The translations under genes and the position numbers were made by a program. Below are positions 23,901-32,371 of a stretch of DNA of 64,000 bases, piece by piece. The stretch's first letter is position 1. Each line of letters starts with the position of its first letter. The stretch comes from Chimonanthus salicifolius (taxonomy: Eukaryota; Streptophyta; Magnoliopsida; Laurales; Calycanthaceae), in contig CM023539.1 of the NCBI GenBank assembly GCA_013350335.1, positions 11,780,302 to 11,844,301 of the forward strand. Direction: 5' to 3'. The notes under the pieces were generated by a model. The model did no database searches. It worked only from the letters and a program-made list of their open reading frames with translations, and was not told the DNA's origin.

Positions 23901-26900
23901 AAGAGTCTTCTTCTTTATTTCATTGAAACCTATCTATATGTATACCAATCACTAGAAAGTAGATAAATAAAAGAATCATTATGCAAATTAAGAGTCTGCA
24001 AACATTCAATGCCATCTCATCATCATGACAAGATATATAGATATAATTTTTTCTTGAAAATTCAATAATATAAAAGATGAATGAGTGCATATTTAAAAAA
24101 AAAAAACATTGAATATGACCAATTTTCCTAACCCTCGGGCACGTGACTGCGAATTTTTTTATTTGAAACTCTAAAGCAATCGTACACCTATATCCATATA
24201 CACGTGGAACTCACATGTAAGAGGATTCCCACAAATCCTAGAACCCCGTTGTCATCAAACTTAATAATCAATTGCCTAGATCACGCATAGTTCTACTTTC
24301 ATTCTGACCATTCCTCCTCCCATTCTTATTCACTGTATTAAGTCCACTGCTCATGCATGGAACAAATCAAATGCTATGCATTATGACTTTCATCTACCAA
24401 ACTATAGGTCCAACACTAACCATGGATCTAACCAACCATGAGTCTATCAAACCATGGGCCTAACCAACCATGGGTCTGAACCCCTAACATAACTGTCACG
24501 TGGCTAGAGTAACATAACTAGACCAAAATTCACATTCATGTAATGATCAAATTCATGTCATAATCACATTCATCCATCATGACTCGTGCGTGGTTGCCCA
24601 ATGGAATGCAATTCATGCAATGCATCACTTTCGTGCTACCACTAACTGCACTCTCAAACATGCCATGGTCTCATCACCCCATTACACTCCGAGCACTACA
24701 CATCCCCAAGGCCATACAAATTAACATAATTGCTTATGTCAATGTGGGTGTGTGGTGTGGTGGTGTGTCGGGCGGGGGGGGGGGGGGGGGGGGGGGGGGG
24801 GGTGTTGGGGGGTCTTGGTAGCTCATATCACATCAGCAGCCACTGGGACTCGCACACTCTCTAGTCTCATCTACCCATCGTGCTCATGCATGTCATGCCG
24901 ATGCCCCTTACTCAACCATGCTGTCACCTGCCATATAAATCTACACAAGTAAGCCATTAGCATATATCACAAGAGTTCACACAAATAAGCATGGTTTCAT
25001 ACATCCTAACAATCCATAAACACTAACATGTTATCACATGTCATACTCATTCTCTTAAGCAAGCGTATTAACAATCTCATGCTAATACATATTCACAATT
25101 AGACCATCATACGGAACATATCACACAACACAATTCATAGCCAATTACAATCCATCCCACCACGTAAGGTTAACATGCTTAAGTGTACTCATTCAACACA
25201 TTGTAAATATAGTTTTGATCGGACTAAGGCACTTAGTTGTCTACGTACCACGTGATGGATCATAACCATTAACCAAACACGGATTTCATAGTTGGTGCAT
25301 GCATTATATATAACGTAATCAAGCATTGTTTATATCTACAGCATATTATACTTCTATGTTCATCAAAATCAAAAGGAAAGCAGCCAATTGCATTTAATTA
25401 GTCATCCAAGCATGAGTAATGTATAAATCTACCATATCAAGCCAATTTCAAGCTTAATTTCACAATTAAAGTAGAAATCCCCAAATTCCTCTAAGTCCTA
25501 ATCCTCTTCAAGGTTTCTCAAGATCAATTCAGACCAAACCCCAAAATTTTTCCAGCCCCCAAGCTCAAAAGTAACATTACCCCCAAATTTTCTTACTCCC
25601 TCTAAGGTCCAAACTTAATTTGGGGCCAACCCTACCTCATGCAAAGGTCCCAATAAAAAAATTCTCTCCACAATTTACATTTCCCAATTTAGGCTTACAT
25701 TCTTGTTTTGGGGATCCATTCCACTTAAATCTCAAACAAAACACATCACTAAAGAGAAATGGAAGTGGAAGAGTTAGAAGATTTACCTTGGAAAAGAGAA
25801 ATTCCAAGAGATGTGAAGCTTGGGGAGAGTCCATCACAAATCCATCACATGCACAAGTTGATTTGGGGAGAATGAAGTCTTTGGTTCAGTTAGGAGAGGG
25901 GTCTCTTGGAGGAGAAAAAATGGTTAGAAATGAAAACTAAGTTAATTACTAAGGCATAAAGGCCTTTTATTGGATAATTTTCATTCCGTTACAATAAACG
26001 CAACATAATGTATTGCTCTACTAAAGTTTCAACCCTCTCGTCAGCACTCTGCTTAAGCGTCAGTGTTTATGGGATAAGTTTCGTTCCGTTACAATAAACA
26101 CAACATAATGCATTTTTCTGCTAAAGTTTCAACGCTCGTGCACTCTGCTGAAGCGCCAGCGCTCGTCAGATCTCTACTTAAGCATCAACGCCCTATTTTG
26201 GTAGTTTTACACATTTTCACTAAAATGGCCAGAATTTGAGCTACTAAGTTCGGATTTTAGAGTTCTTGTACTTTTCGAAAATTCATTTAACTAATATATC
26301 CAACAAAACAAGTTTCCCCAAATTTAGAGCTCATTTGATACCCTCCCACAAGTCAACCCCATCATTCCATCACAAACATATATACATGTGAACAATCTCT
26401 CCAATGTATGCACACGAAGACATGATCATGCATAACAATGAGGGTACATTCCTATACAATCAATTCAAATCAGCAACATAGTTCAACATGCGAGTTAAAA
26501 GTATATAAAGTTACTTAGCCACACATATCTATACTCAACATGATTTCAATTTGTTGAAACAAGGAGGAACAGATGAGTAAATAAAACAAAACGGGTTAAA
26601 ATGAGGTTGGAGAGAAAATGGGCCGAAAACTGGCCAAACTGAGCTGGGCTTAAAAATGGGCAAGGAAAGTGGGCCGGGCCAAAGGGTCGGGCCTATCAAA
26701 AGTGGGCTGGGGCAAGTCGGGTTGGGCCTGCCAGAAATGGCTAGGCCAAATCGGGTCTGGCCTGCTAGAAGTGGGCTGGGCCGGACCCAAACCAACCACT
26801 GGGCTTGGGTTGGGTTAACTCAAGAACCTGAGCTGAGTCCACTCAAAGACTCGGCTGAGCCAACTCAGTTCCCCAACTGAGTTAGAAAAAAGGGGAGAAA

Positions 26901-29900
26901 GAGAATGGAGAATCCAACAAAGGCTAAGAAAAACTGGGAAAGGAAGATAAAAACCAAGAAAATCGTGTAAAACCAAGGGAAAACCGGGAAAAGAGAGAAA
27001 AGTAAGGAAAATCAAGCAAAAACAAGGAAAAATTGGGAAAATCGAGAAAAACCACGGAGAGGAAAAGGGAAAAGGGTATTGAGAAGAAGAGCACCTGGAA
27101 TCAGTCGGGAAGAGAGATCCGACAGCTGAAGGCGGAGATCCGGCGACTGGAGCACGGTCTGAAGGTCGTCCGCAACGTACGGCTCGGTCGGAGAGCAGGA
27201 AGAAGAAGAAGAAGAAGAAAGTGAGAGGGATGGAGAGAGTTCGTGAAGGGAGTAGTGAGGGTAGGAGAAGAGAGGAATGAGACAGGGATATGGAGACCGA
27301 GCGAAGGACAGGAGAGAGGGAAGCGGCACTGTAGCATTTGCAGCTATAGTGTCGAGAGGGGGAGAGATTTAAGGTAGTTAAGGTTTTTTTAGGGTTTTGG
27401 GGGTTTTTCCTTGGTATTTATTTTTATTTTTGAAAATGTGTGAAAATGAATTTTAAAATCAACATGGAGTCTTTCACGAAACCAAAATGAAAACCCAAAA
27501 AATCTAGACGTCGAACGTCGAGAGAAAACGTGTGAATTTCAAATGTTTTTTTATGACCAAACACACATAAATTGCAAAATTACAAAAAAGCTCATTCGAG
27601 TTCTCGAACTCGAAATCAGGTAAGCTGGGGTCCACTATGGAGCCCACACCTCCCTCAATGCTACTAAAGTACTAAATACAACTCGGAGGTCCACAAACTT
27701 TGTAAAACCTCGAAATATCGGGTCGGGTCATTACAACACACGCGTCACTCCCATACGTAACATTACTAATAACATCTTACTCTGCATTTGATGAATAGTC
27801 AATCCATCTGGAAGAGCACGGCCAAGTTCCTTGGGGCCTCCAATTTCACCCCAAGTGTATCAAATCACATTTGTCATACCCACCTTACAACAAATCATGC
27901 ATCACAACAGAATACATTCCGTTCATCACTATGTGTTGGGTACACGTGGCACCAAATTGCCTCATCCAACACGTTAAAATTGCGTGCTTCACATGTCTTC
28001 ATGCTCGATAACTGTGCATGCATTTAACTGTTCTCAGGCATGCCATTGATTTTCATAAATCTATGCATGCTTTCATATACAACACACATGTTCATTTATA
28101 CCACAATCCATACAATTGTGACAGCACGGTTGGAGTTCTTCAATAAGACCAACAGATGGACCCATTTTTCCAATACTTCCCATATCTGCCTACGTGACAA
28201 AATTGGCCACACACAATGGCACTGTGCCCCTCAAAACCAATTACACATCGTCAGTGCATACATGCAACGCTAGGCTTGTCCCTGCCAAATATTAATCTCA
28301 ATCATATGTAAGCGACGTTGGCTCATTGCAGCCAATCATCAACATCACATGCATGCCAACATGGCAACATATGGCCCGTCACACATACAGACGTGGCCTA
28401 CGCAAAGCGGCTCAACACGTATCTGTTGTGGCCAACGCTATACAACTTATCGTGTGGTTCATACCAAAGAAGCACATACCTTGGAATGCACAATCAATGA
28501 GGGTATCGCTGCCACCCTTCGCCATCTCGGGAAAATACCAATCATCATAGAGTTGCATACATGTCGAGCATCCTAGTATGATATTTCATCCTCATAGGCT
28601 CTCATACATAGGAGGGGTCTACCTTCTCAAGACTGCCAACTACATTTTCGTTGTTGCGTCACCAGTGTCTTTATGCATTTCAGTCTCAATCATAGGCATG
28701 TTCAAGCCTCACTCATGAATTGTAGCATCACTATATCGACACAATCAAATCCACAACCTTCAAACCACCACACAACATTCAAAATTTTCCAATGCGACTT
28801 CAAATCTCAATCCACGTCTCAAACATGTTTGATTCCCACCACATGGCATAAAAAAAATCCTACTCAACGACTAATCCACAAGCCAGTTATTCTCATATCA
28901 AGTACACAATTAGACTCGCAACATTTACCGACTTTTCAGGAGGCTACTCCGAGGTATGGCTCTTTACAAGCCAACCGCTTTGCCAACTCCACTAATGTAA
29001 CGAGTCAGCTAAGAAAGACAACAATATCCTCACACGAGCTTTCTATTTCCCTTCACTTACGCTATCATCATTTGTCCCAAGAAAGATCTTAGGCACCAGG
29101 TCTACAAATCATTACATACCCCATTGCTAACAACTAGCCTTAGTAGTCCTCTAGTTGGGGCCAAAAGTCACAATCCTTGGACAACTCTCCAGGCTTACGA
29201 CCACCTCCTGAGCTGATATACAATGTATTCCCCAACTGTTGCCACACACACGTGTCCCTCTAGTCTTCCTGCAATGTGGGATTAGTGACACGACTTTTCC
29301 CCTCACTTGTATCAACCGGGTTGTAGTCTGTCAACACACCATCGTTCGATCTCTCCAAGTCCCATTGCAGGACTCTCGGGCCCCCCACTCTCCCAGAAAA
29401 AAATGTCATCTACAGTTTGCAAGGTGATTTGCAGACGATTCCAAGGGAATTATATAATCTTTCACTCAAGAAAATCAATCATTTCCTCATCACTTTCCTA
29501 GTCCCAACTATATTCAGACCTCCCTCAAGACTTCCAACACCTCTCAACTCGGGGTTTATCAGAGTCCATTACTCACAAATCCAGATCACCTTGAAATACC
29601 ACCCTAGTCACCCCGTCGGAGTACTAACTCAACACTTTTCGCCTTAACCCAGCTCCACGAGGAGGTCCTGAACTCAGCTTAACTCACAGACCTATGCTTC
29701 TGTCAGAGTTTCAGCTCCCATATTCACAGTCCAAGGAGAATGAGCCTAAGCTCTGATACCAAATTGTAAAGCCCCGACCCTCGGGCACATGACTGAGATT
29801 TTTTTTATATTTGAAATTCTAAAGCAATCGTACACCTATGTTCATACACACGTGGAACTCACACATATAAGATGATTCCCACGAATCCTAAAACCCCTTG

Positions 29901-32044
29901 GAGCCCGTTGTGATTGAACTGAATAATCAATTGCCTATGTAGTATTTTAAGATCAGACCATGTGTAGTTTTATGTTTATTCTGACCATTATGACCTAAGT
30001 TTTACACACTTTTACTAAAATGACTATAACTTGAGCTACGAAGCTCGGATTTAAGCGTTCTTGTACTTTCGAAAAGCTCTTTAACTAATCTATAAAAAAA
30101 AAAAGGTCTCACCAAATTTAGAGCTCATTTGCTACCTCAAATACGTCCCACAAGTCAACCCCAATATCAAGCCACCTGATTTTGGAGTCAACTTGGCCCA
30201 TTCATGCAAGGTGTCATTTCCACACACCTCATGCCAGAATTCTCGATATTTGGGGGGGTTGGATTATCACACCAATACTATATTGTATCAACTGAAATAG
30301 GCCAATATAATAGTCTTTTAATGATCCTTATTAGCCGATAAAGTTTATTTTCATACAGCCAATAAGATGTGTATTAGCCAATACGTATTGGATAGAATAG
30401 GCCATGTTTTGTATCGGCCAATTCAAAAGGAAATAAATGAACGTACCCGAGCTTATTAGTAAATTATGACATATTTTGTATTGTAAACTAGGTAACCATG
30501 CATTGGAGTTGAAAAATGACATATGTTAAGTTATGGTTTGGATATATTGTTAAATAATTTGACCCGTACAATATTTATTGCATATTATATTATATTATAT
30601 AATTTTTCTAAAATGAGTAATATATAGTTAATATACCAAATTCTTATAACAATTTATAAAACTAAATATAGACCAACTTTTAAAGATACTTCATCCTTTG
30701 CTTCCATGTAAATGCAGTGGTTGGGACTTGGGACATGTATGCTACTTATGTAAAATCTAAATGGTTCATGTCTCGTGAATTAAATTTATTCTTAACTTAA
30801 ATTTGTTTAGGTTTAACTAACGATTTAATTAAACTCAAGTGACATAGATACTTAAAAGTGTGAACATTTTAGTATTTTAAATTATATTTTTAAATCAAAT
30901 TTTATTATACTTCTTATATAAAACAAACTTATATATAGAATTATGCTTCTTATACCACTAGATATATATGAAGAAACCCACTCGACGGCTGTTTTGATAG
31001 ATATGGAGGGATCATATCACATGTAACATATATGGCTGGGTTTGGAAAGGAGATAAAGGGGGTAACTCATTACCTTTGTTTGGTAATAGAGGGGTGAGGT
31101 AAAAATTTAAATTTTTATCCATCTCCCTTCCTTTTTAAAAATCCTTTGGAGTATGAAGGTTTTTAGGGAACCTTGCCTCTCTTTGCTTCTATGGAGCAAA
31201 AGTATTTTAAAATATTTTTTAATTGATGAATATTATTTAATAATTATATTTTATAAAATTATATTTTTATTTTTTATATTATATAGATATAATAAAAATT
31301 ATTTATTCTCATAAAATTATTAATATATTATGTTACCCCCACTTAAAGTTACCAAAAAAGAATTTTTTCTCACAGGGTAAATTTCAGCCTTTCAGCCATG
31401 ATGTGGATTTCCTTTTCTCAAATTTACATGACACTTTAGTTATGTATGTATGGCGGATGTAATATGAAAACTTATTTGTATGTTATGTAGCTGTATTTTG
31501 CTCAGCCTTTAGGCTTTTAATGGAAATCTAATAGTTAAAAAAAAAAAAAGTAAGGTCACATGAATCTAAGTATCTAAATTAATCTTTAACTTGTTCCAAA
31601 AATCAACTAAAGAACACTGAGATTTGGAAGAGAATTGTTGAATCTCAATCTAAATGACAAACTTCAGCCACAAACAAAAATAAGACATGGATCATTACCT
31701 TGTGGCATCCTCCATCCAGCGATCTGGTTATAAGATAAAACTAGTTCAGAAAGTTGTTTGAATTGGGCAAACAAAGTGGCGTTTGGATACCATTTTCCCG
31801 ACTCTTCATCTCTCAAATAACCTAGATGCAACTCCTGTACTCGATATGTGGAAGAGTTACAGATCACAGACTCCCAACTGCAACAGTCGTCTCCCTTCCA
31901 ATTCTGTAGTCTAAAGGGTAGAGGGTTGGCGTCTTTTTTTATGAGAAGAAGTGAGTCTCTTTCATGAGGAAAACAGGCGATGCAGCAGTGAGCAGCCACA
32001 AGCAAAGCAACAATGCTCCACCAACACCAACACCGTACCTCCAT
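7096..32044 (-). CDS. Leucine-rich-repeat receptor-like protein (RLP), three exons
   Basis: The model is complement of join(7096-8924, 23470-23622, 31699-32044), 775 codons. It encodes a cell-surface receptor without a kinase, of the Arabidopsis RLP1/13/14/15 type by layout. Residues 1-25 look like a signal peptide (MEVRCWCWWSIVALLV...). Next come an LRR N-cap with a Cys pair (DDCCSW), LRRs, the family mark VETES.TWLP near residue 259, an island at about 537-585, four further LRRs, the LRR C-cap (GNPGLCGKPLERNC, about 687-700), an acidic stretch EEEDD, one membrane helix (about 727-752) and a short basic tail. All introns are phase 1 with GT-AG ends. It is shorter than the usual 900-1000 residues of these RLPs, so LRR exons may have been lost. 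RLPs act with adaptor kinases at the plasma membrane; the ligand is unknown. Confidence 0.78.
8925..9939. other. RLP intron 2, distal part with an LTR fragment
   Basis: No exon is recognisable. From about 9149 'tgatgtagcacacacgtggg' resembles the start of the LTR at 40289 (tgatgtagcacgggcaaca), so an old LTR fragment probably lies here. A short direct repeat built on 'acaacgccaccttctc' occurs near 9565-9605. Confidence 0.4.
9940..10709 (-). pseudogene. Copia reverse transcriptase fragment (TNT1-like)
   Basis: Read on the minus strand from about 10630 down, it gives EQLDVKTTFLHGDLEEEIYM, then EGFRVKGRENFVCRRRKSIF, then LKQAS with a stop, QWYKKFDSFM and MVDHEYKRTTSDQCVCMKKF. The active-site motif LLLYVDDMSIVGQD follows, then KDLGLEKQILGMKI near 10200. 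Weaker pieces of the GSLMYAMVCT block run toward 9980. These are successive blocks of Copia reverse transcriptase. The catalytic YVDD is kept but internal stops break the frame. It abuts the plus-strand Copia LTR at 10710, so the two are unrelated insertions in opposite directions. Confidence 0.8.
10710..10872 (+). repeat. Copia A 5' LTR
   Basis: This 163-bp segment ends 'ccaaattctaca'. It shares 'gttctaatccaagttgaact' and 'tatctatgataatgagaaat' with 15474-15625. The start is uncertain by a few bases; it is set where 'tattaacc' matches the LTR start at 55980. Confidence 0.75.
10873..10888 (+). other. Degenerate tRNA-Met primer site of Copia A
   Basis: The site reads TGTTACAGAGCTAGAG directly after the LTR, compared with the usual TGGTATCAGAGC(TAGAG). 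Confidence 0.65.
10889..12282 (+). other. Copia A leader and gag region, not decodable
   Basis: The order of the element places gag here, but I see no continuous frame with gag features before the zinc knuckle at 12283. The sequence has pyrimidine-rich parts and a run of T's near 10943. Several short open frames on both strands carry no family marks. Confidence 0.4.
12283..12660 (+). pseudogene. Copia A gag zinc knuckle and aspartic protease
   Basis: The frame at 12283 reads CQICFKFGHNATTC, a CX2CX4HX4C zinc knuckle. Two adjacent stops (TAA TAG) follow, then the same frame continues into WYSDTGATNHMT (DTG at 12424-12432), the Copia protease active site, and LSRVLHVPHMHKNLLSIAQL. The stops between the zinc knuckle and protease show decay, since Copia elements normally read through as one polyprotein. 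Confidence 0.85.
12786..13530 (+). pseudogene. Copia A GAG-pre-integrase and integrase
   Basis: Frames give LSHQRIGHPSQKVLQVLASN (pre-integrase, HxxxGHPS), a CNHC cysteine pair, then VFFTDDYTRYSW (the integrase F.DDYTRY block), SDGG before a KKYDNHSFLHLCTKKGF piece, and weaker downstream matches. Reading requires several frame changes, so the integrase is dead. The next stretch (about 13610-13950) is a Pro/Ser-rich linker typical between integrase and reverse transcriptase. Confidence 0.8.
13987..15473 (+). pseudogene. Copia A reverse transcriptase and RNase H
   Basis: Frame 13987-14532 gives WSLVPSPSNINTVGCKWVLK, YDETFSPAVRPTTIRTVL, QLDIQNAFLRGYLTEEVYIA and LHKAIYGLKQAPGSWFQRFS. The active-site block at 14595-14606 reads YVND in place of YVDD, in another frame. 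Frame 14551-14964 continues with KDLGKFHYFFGLKVTHLSQG and LDIAYAVHIVSQFMS. RNase H blocks (ADTVWIQHL, LLCDNLHATYM, HIELDYHFIRERV, NQLADIFTKVL) run to 15473. There are several stops and frameshifts. Confidence 0.9.
15474..15625 (+). repeat. Copia A 3' LTR (5'-truncated)
   Basis: It matches 10724-10872. Its left edge follows directly on LADIFTK of RNase H, so the end of pol, the purine tract and the first LTR bases were lost in one deletion. Confidence 0.8.
15630..17057 (+). pseudogene. Copia element B, pol 3' part
   Basis: This is a second Copia of a different lineage, starting inside reverse transcriptase. It reads KWVYKIKYR, AKGFTQVEGLDHHDTFAPIS, QLDVNNTFLQVDLDAEEYMM, then stops, an LVYVDDIIIIGN-like block near 16068-16096, and SRSSIEAKYRAIA (RNase H) near 16690-16730. 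HFVQEKIQSKLIVP and STQLAEVFTKRLGKDLFHG lie near 16890-17005. It ends with the purine tract 'gagggggag' at 17049-17057. It has many stops. It directly abuts the Copia A 3' LTR. Confidence 0.85.
17058..18213. other. Possible Copia B 3' LTR start, then unannotated intron
   Basis: TGTTACTGTTTAC directly after the purine tract is the expected LTR start of Copia B, but I cannot find its end. The rest is AT-rich and shows no exon or element I can delimit. Confidence 0.35.
18214..18581 (-). repeat. Copia D LTR (3' LTR on minus strand)
   Basis: It is colinear with 19863-20269, sharing 'gggatttaatccccactcaa', 'acacccactcacgaaggaaa' and 'ttatagagagaaa'. The right copy has about 40 extra bases near 20105-20150. 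Confidence 0.85.
18820..19231 (-). pseudogene. Copia D gag fragment (UBN2-type)
   Basis: On the minus strand, ATG near 19231 opens MVSNARYEVENFNGTNIFSM, then after a frameshift NIALKDKPADMNDKDLERIN, ACGTIRLCHTRDQKYFVMKE and LWQKLEDKYMTKS. These are the blocks of Copia gag of the UBN2 type. A degraded zinc-knuckle-like piece (KCTCCDVGYLTKEY) follows near 18850-18905, with the expected His and last Cys replaced by Tyr. No pol follows. Confidence 0.8.
19863..20269 (-). repeat. Copia D LTR (5' LTR on minus strand)
   Basis: This right-hand copy is about 407 bp. Its first bases have become TTGGGATTT and it ends CCCAACA. Confidence 0.8.
20270..20872. other. RLP intron 2, no feature seen
   Basis: The sequence is pyrimidine-rich in parts, and I see no exon or element ends. 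Confidence 0.4.
20878..21321. mobile_element. Solo LTR, 444 bp
   Basis: It begins TGTTAGGGATAAGACCC and ends CACGGTCCAACA. A 5-bp target duplication GGTTC flanks it at 20873-20877 and 21322-21326. There is no internal region, so it is a solo LTR left after LTR-LTR recombination. Strand cannot be fixed without an internal region. Confidence 0.85.
21364..21704 (-). mobile_element. Very small TRIM, about 341 bp
   Basis: Direct LTRs of about 120 bp (21364-21484 and 21588-21704) share 'aacacatgagtagaactcat', 'ggcttataagga' and 'aatgtgggacttttgctaac'. They flank only 103 bp. The plus strand shows TGCTCTAATACCA at 21575-21587, which is TGGTATTAGAGCA on the minus strand, a one-base variant of the tRNA-Met primer site. 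It adjoins the right LTR. The revcomp of 'ctctccctcaacg' gives a purine tract next to the left LTR. The element is therefore on the minus strand. No target duplication is clear. Confidence 0.82.
21713..22686 (-). repeat. Tandem duplicate 1 of an RLP exon region
   Basis: It is colinear with 22881-24031: 'ttgatgacat', 'gatttgacaa', 'agattgactatttatctaa', the exon, then 'aaacattcaatgccatct'. It contains the broken exon 22139-22292 with the same intron sequence on both sides. Confidence 0.85.
22139..22292 (-). pseudogene. Broken duplicate of RLP exon 2
   Basis: On the minus strand, acceptor '...ttgtggag' is followed by GT CTA TGT GAG TTG. After a one-base insertion it reads NLHELSLSYNKLDDQSLPQC and LGKLLKMETLDLSYNNLRGH, ending FFSSS. 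The good copy (23470-23622) is 153 bp; this one is 154 bp, and the extra base makes TGA four codons later. Its donor is GC in place of GT. If included in the mRNA it would break the receptor frame, so it is probably skipped. Confidence 0.85.
23258..23390 (-). mobile_element. 5'-truncated SINE
   Basis: T's from 23258 are the A tail on the minus strand. The body matches the SINE at 6651-6823: GTGTGCCCTAAGGG, TTTTACGCTGGG and a B-box-like GGTTCGAGCCCCC. The A box is missing. The target duplication is GGTAATTGATAACAT at 23243-23257 and GGTAATTAATAACAT at 23391-23405. The paralogous intron near 22065 has only one such site and no SINE, so the insertion postdates the exon duplication. Confidence 0.88.
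23470..23622 (-). CDS. RLP exon 2 (two LRRs)
   Basis: On the minus strand, acceptor 'ttttctttcgtgtag' is followed by AT TTA TGT GGA. The exon reads LCGLNNLHRLILSDNKLEDQ, then AMPQCLGKLLKMEALDLSEN and NLSGHFFSSS. It ends CATCAG before GTATTG. At 153 bp and phase 1 on both sides it is a symmetric exon that adds 51 residues without shifting frame, which explains how such exons can multiply in this gene type. The longer open frame around it (23417-23656) includes intron sequence. Confidence 0.85.
24774..24802 (+). repeat. Poly-G run of 29 bases
   Basis: Twenty-nine consecutive G's follow a G/T-rich lead (tgtgggtgtgtggtgtggtgg) and precede 'tgttggggggtc'. It could be a hypermutable tract, a quadruplex-forming site or a sequencing artefact. 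Confidence 0.9.
25979..26168. repeat. Two-copy tandem repeat of about 100 bp inside the LTR
   Basis: 'ttccgttacaataaac', 'aacataatg', 'ctaaagtttcaac' and 'cactctgct' occur in the same order in both 25979-26078 and 26079-26168. Confidence 0.8.
27736..29764 (-). other. Internal region of the LTR element, no coding seen
   Basis: There are several plus-strand open frames of 60-139 codons, but none shows a family motif and the element reads on the minus strand. The region is rich in CA-type words, and its edge carries the primer site. Confidence 0.6.
29750..29761 (-). other. Primer-binding site (tRNA-iMet), minus strand
   Basis: The plus strand GCTCTGATACCA is TGGTATCAGAGC on the minus strand, three bases inside the right LTR. 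Confidence 0.88.
29765..30271 (-). repeat. Short LTR (5' LTR on minus strand), 507 bp
   Basis: It shares both ends and several internal blocks with the 3.6-kb LTR but lacks most of the middle. The jump is near 29945, where sequence matching about 24290 is followed by sequence matching about 26200. Confidence 0.78.
30277..31698. other. Proximal RLP intron 1, AT-rich
   Basis: I see no exon here. A near-perfect palindrome (ggtaaaaatttaaatttttatcc) lies near 31099-31121. Positions 30300-30420 carry repeated 'gccaat' words. The donor of exon 1 is at 31698-31697. Confidence 0.45.
31699..32044 (-). CDS. RLP exon 1 (signal peptide, LRR N-cap)
   Basis: The exon opens MEVRCWCWWSIVALLV and continues AAHCCIACFPHERDSLLLIK, then LQNWKGDDCCSWESVICNSS and QLSELVLSYNQIAGWRMPQ. 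It ends CCACAAG before GTAATG, phase 1. An earlier in-frame ATG at 32059 adds MWVEK before the hydrophobic segment. I prefer ATG 32044, because it puts the hydrophobic stretch right at the N-terminus and because a TATA-like site lies too near the first ATG. ERD.LL.K plus the Cys pair is the usual LRR N-cap of RLPs. Confidence 0.82.
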
Positions 32045-32083
32045 TTTTTCAACCCACATGTTTGGATATGTCAGGGGTGCTTG

Positions 32084-32093
32084 CCATATTTAT
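32084..32093 (-). promoter_or_regulatory. TATA-like site upstream of the RLP
   Basis: The minus strand reads ATAAATATGG about 25-35 bases before the first ATG. A second candidate, TTATAATTTATTTATC, lies at 32105-32120. Either would give a very short 5' UTR. No other promoter element is claimed. Confidence 0.35.
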
Positions 32094-32231
32094 CTTCAAA
32101 GTAAGATAAATAAATTATAACAATTATTATTATTATTACTTTACATATGTAAGTCCAACTCCTTGGTCAAGTCTTTTTGTGCTTTAAATTGATTGTGATG
32201 GATAACCACGGCACCCATTTACATAATTAAG

Positions 32232-32371
32232 CCCATATGGATGTAATTCAATTGGTATTCTTTTGTCTTAGGAAGCGGGACGTGTCACCTGAAATGTCCT
32301 AAGGGCAGTGGATATTACCCGTGGAGATTTTACGTTGGATTTTCTGCAACATAGCTTTAAAAAAAAAAAAG
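32232..32371 (+). mobile_element. SINE in the RLP upstream region
   Basis: It begins CCCATATGGATGTAATTCAATTGG, matching the start of the SINE at 6651-6823 with a decayed A box. It then carries 'cctaagggcagtgga' and 'gattttacgttgga' and ends in A's at 32358-32370. The B-box part is deleted. The target duplication is ATTTACATAATTAAG (32217-32231) and ATTTACATAATTGAG (32372-32386). It lies about 190 bp upstream of the RLP start, in the opposite direction to the gene. Confidence 0.88.

Larger units (their letters stand above)
22881..24031 (-). repeat. Tandem duplicate 2 of an RLP exon region
   Basis: This copy holds the intact exon 2 (23470-23622). It is longer than duplicate 1 mainly because of the SINE at 23258-23390 and its target duplication. 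Confidence 0.85.
24124..27735 (-). repeat. Long LTR (3' LTR on minus strand), 3.6 kb
   Basis: The left end 'ccctcgggcacgtgac' and 'aaagcaatcgtacacctat' match the right LTR near 29780. 'gagctcatttgatacc' near 26328 and 'cgggtcgggtcattaca' at the end match its later parts. Inside are a 29-G run (24774-24802), a tandem repeat (25979-26168), GGGC-rich near-repeats at 26620-26780 and purine-rich sequence at 26890-27240. Open frames in these parts are low-complexity accidents. Confidence 0.75.
24124..30271 (-). mobile_element. Large non-autonomous LTR element in RLP intron 1
   Basis: A 5-bp target duplication CCAAT lies at 24119-24123 and 30272-30276. The left LTR (24124-27735) ends GGGTCGGGTCATTACA, and the right LTR (29765-30271) starts TGTAAAGCCCCGACCC. 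At 29750-29761 the plus strand reads GCTCTGATACCA, so on the minus strand a perfect TGGTATCAGAGC site lies three bases from the right LTR. The internal 2 kb has no minus-strand frame with retrotransposon features, so it resembles a LARD-type element. The LTRs are very unequal in length (3612 and 507 bp). Confidence 0.82.

Noticed and set aside
25620..27337. Several basic or Leu/Ser/Pro-rich frames
   Set aside because: They lie in GA- or GGGC-rich low-complexity parts of the long LTR.
27788..29647. Plus-strand frames up to 139 codons
   Set aside because: The surrounding element reads on the minus strand and none has a known motif or a splice context.
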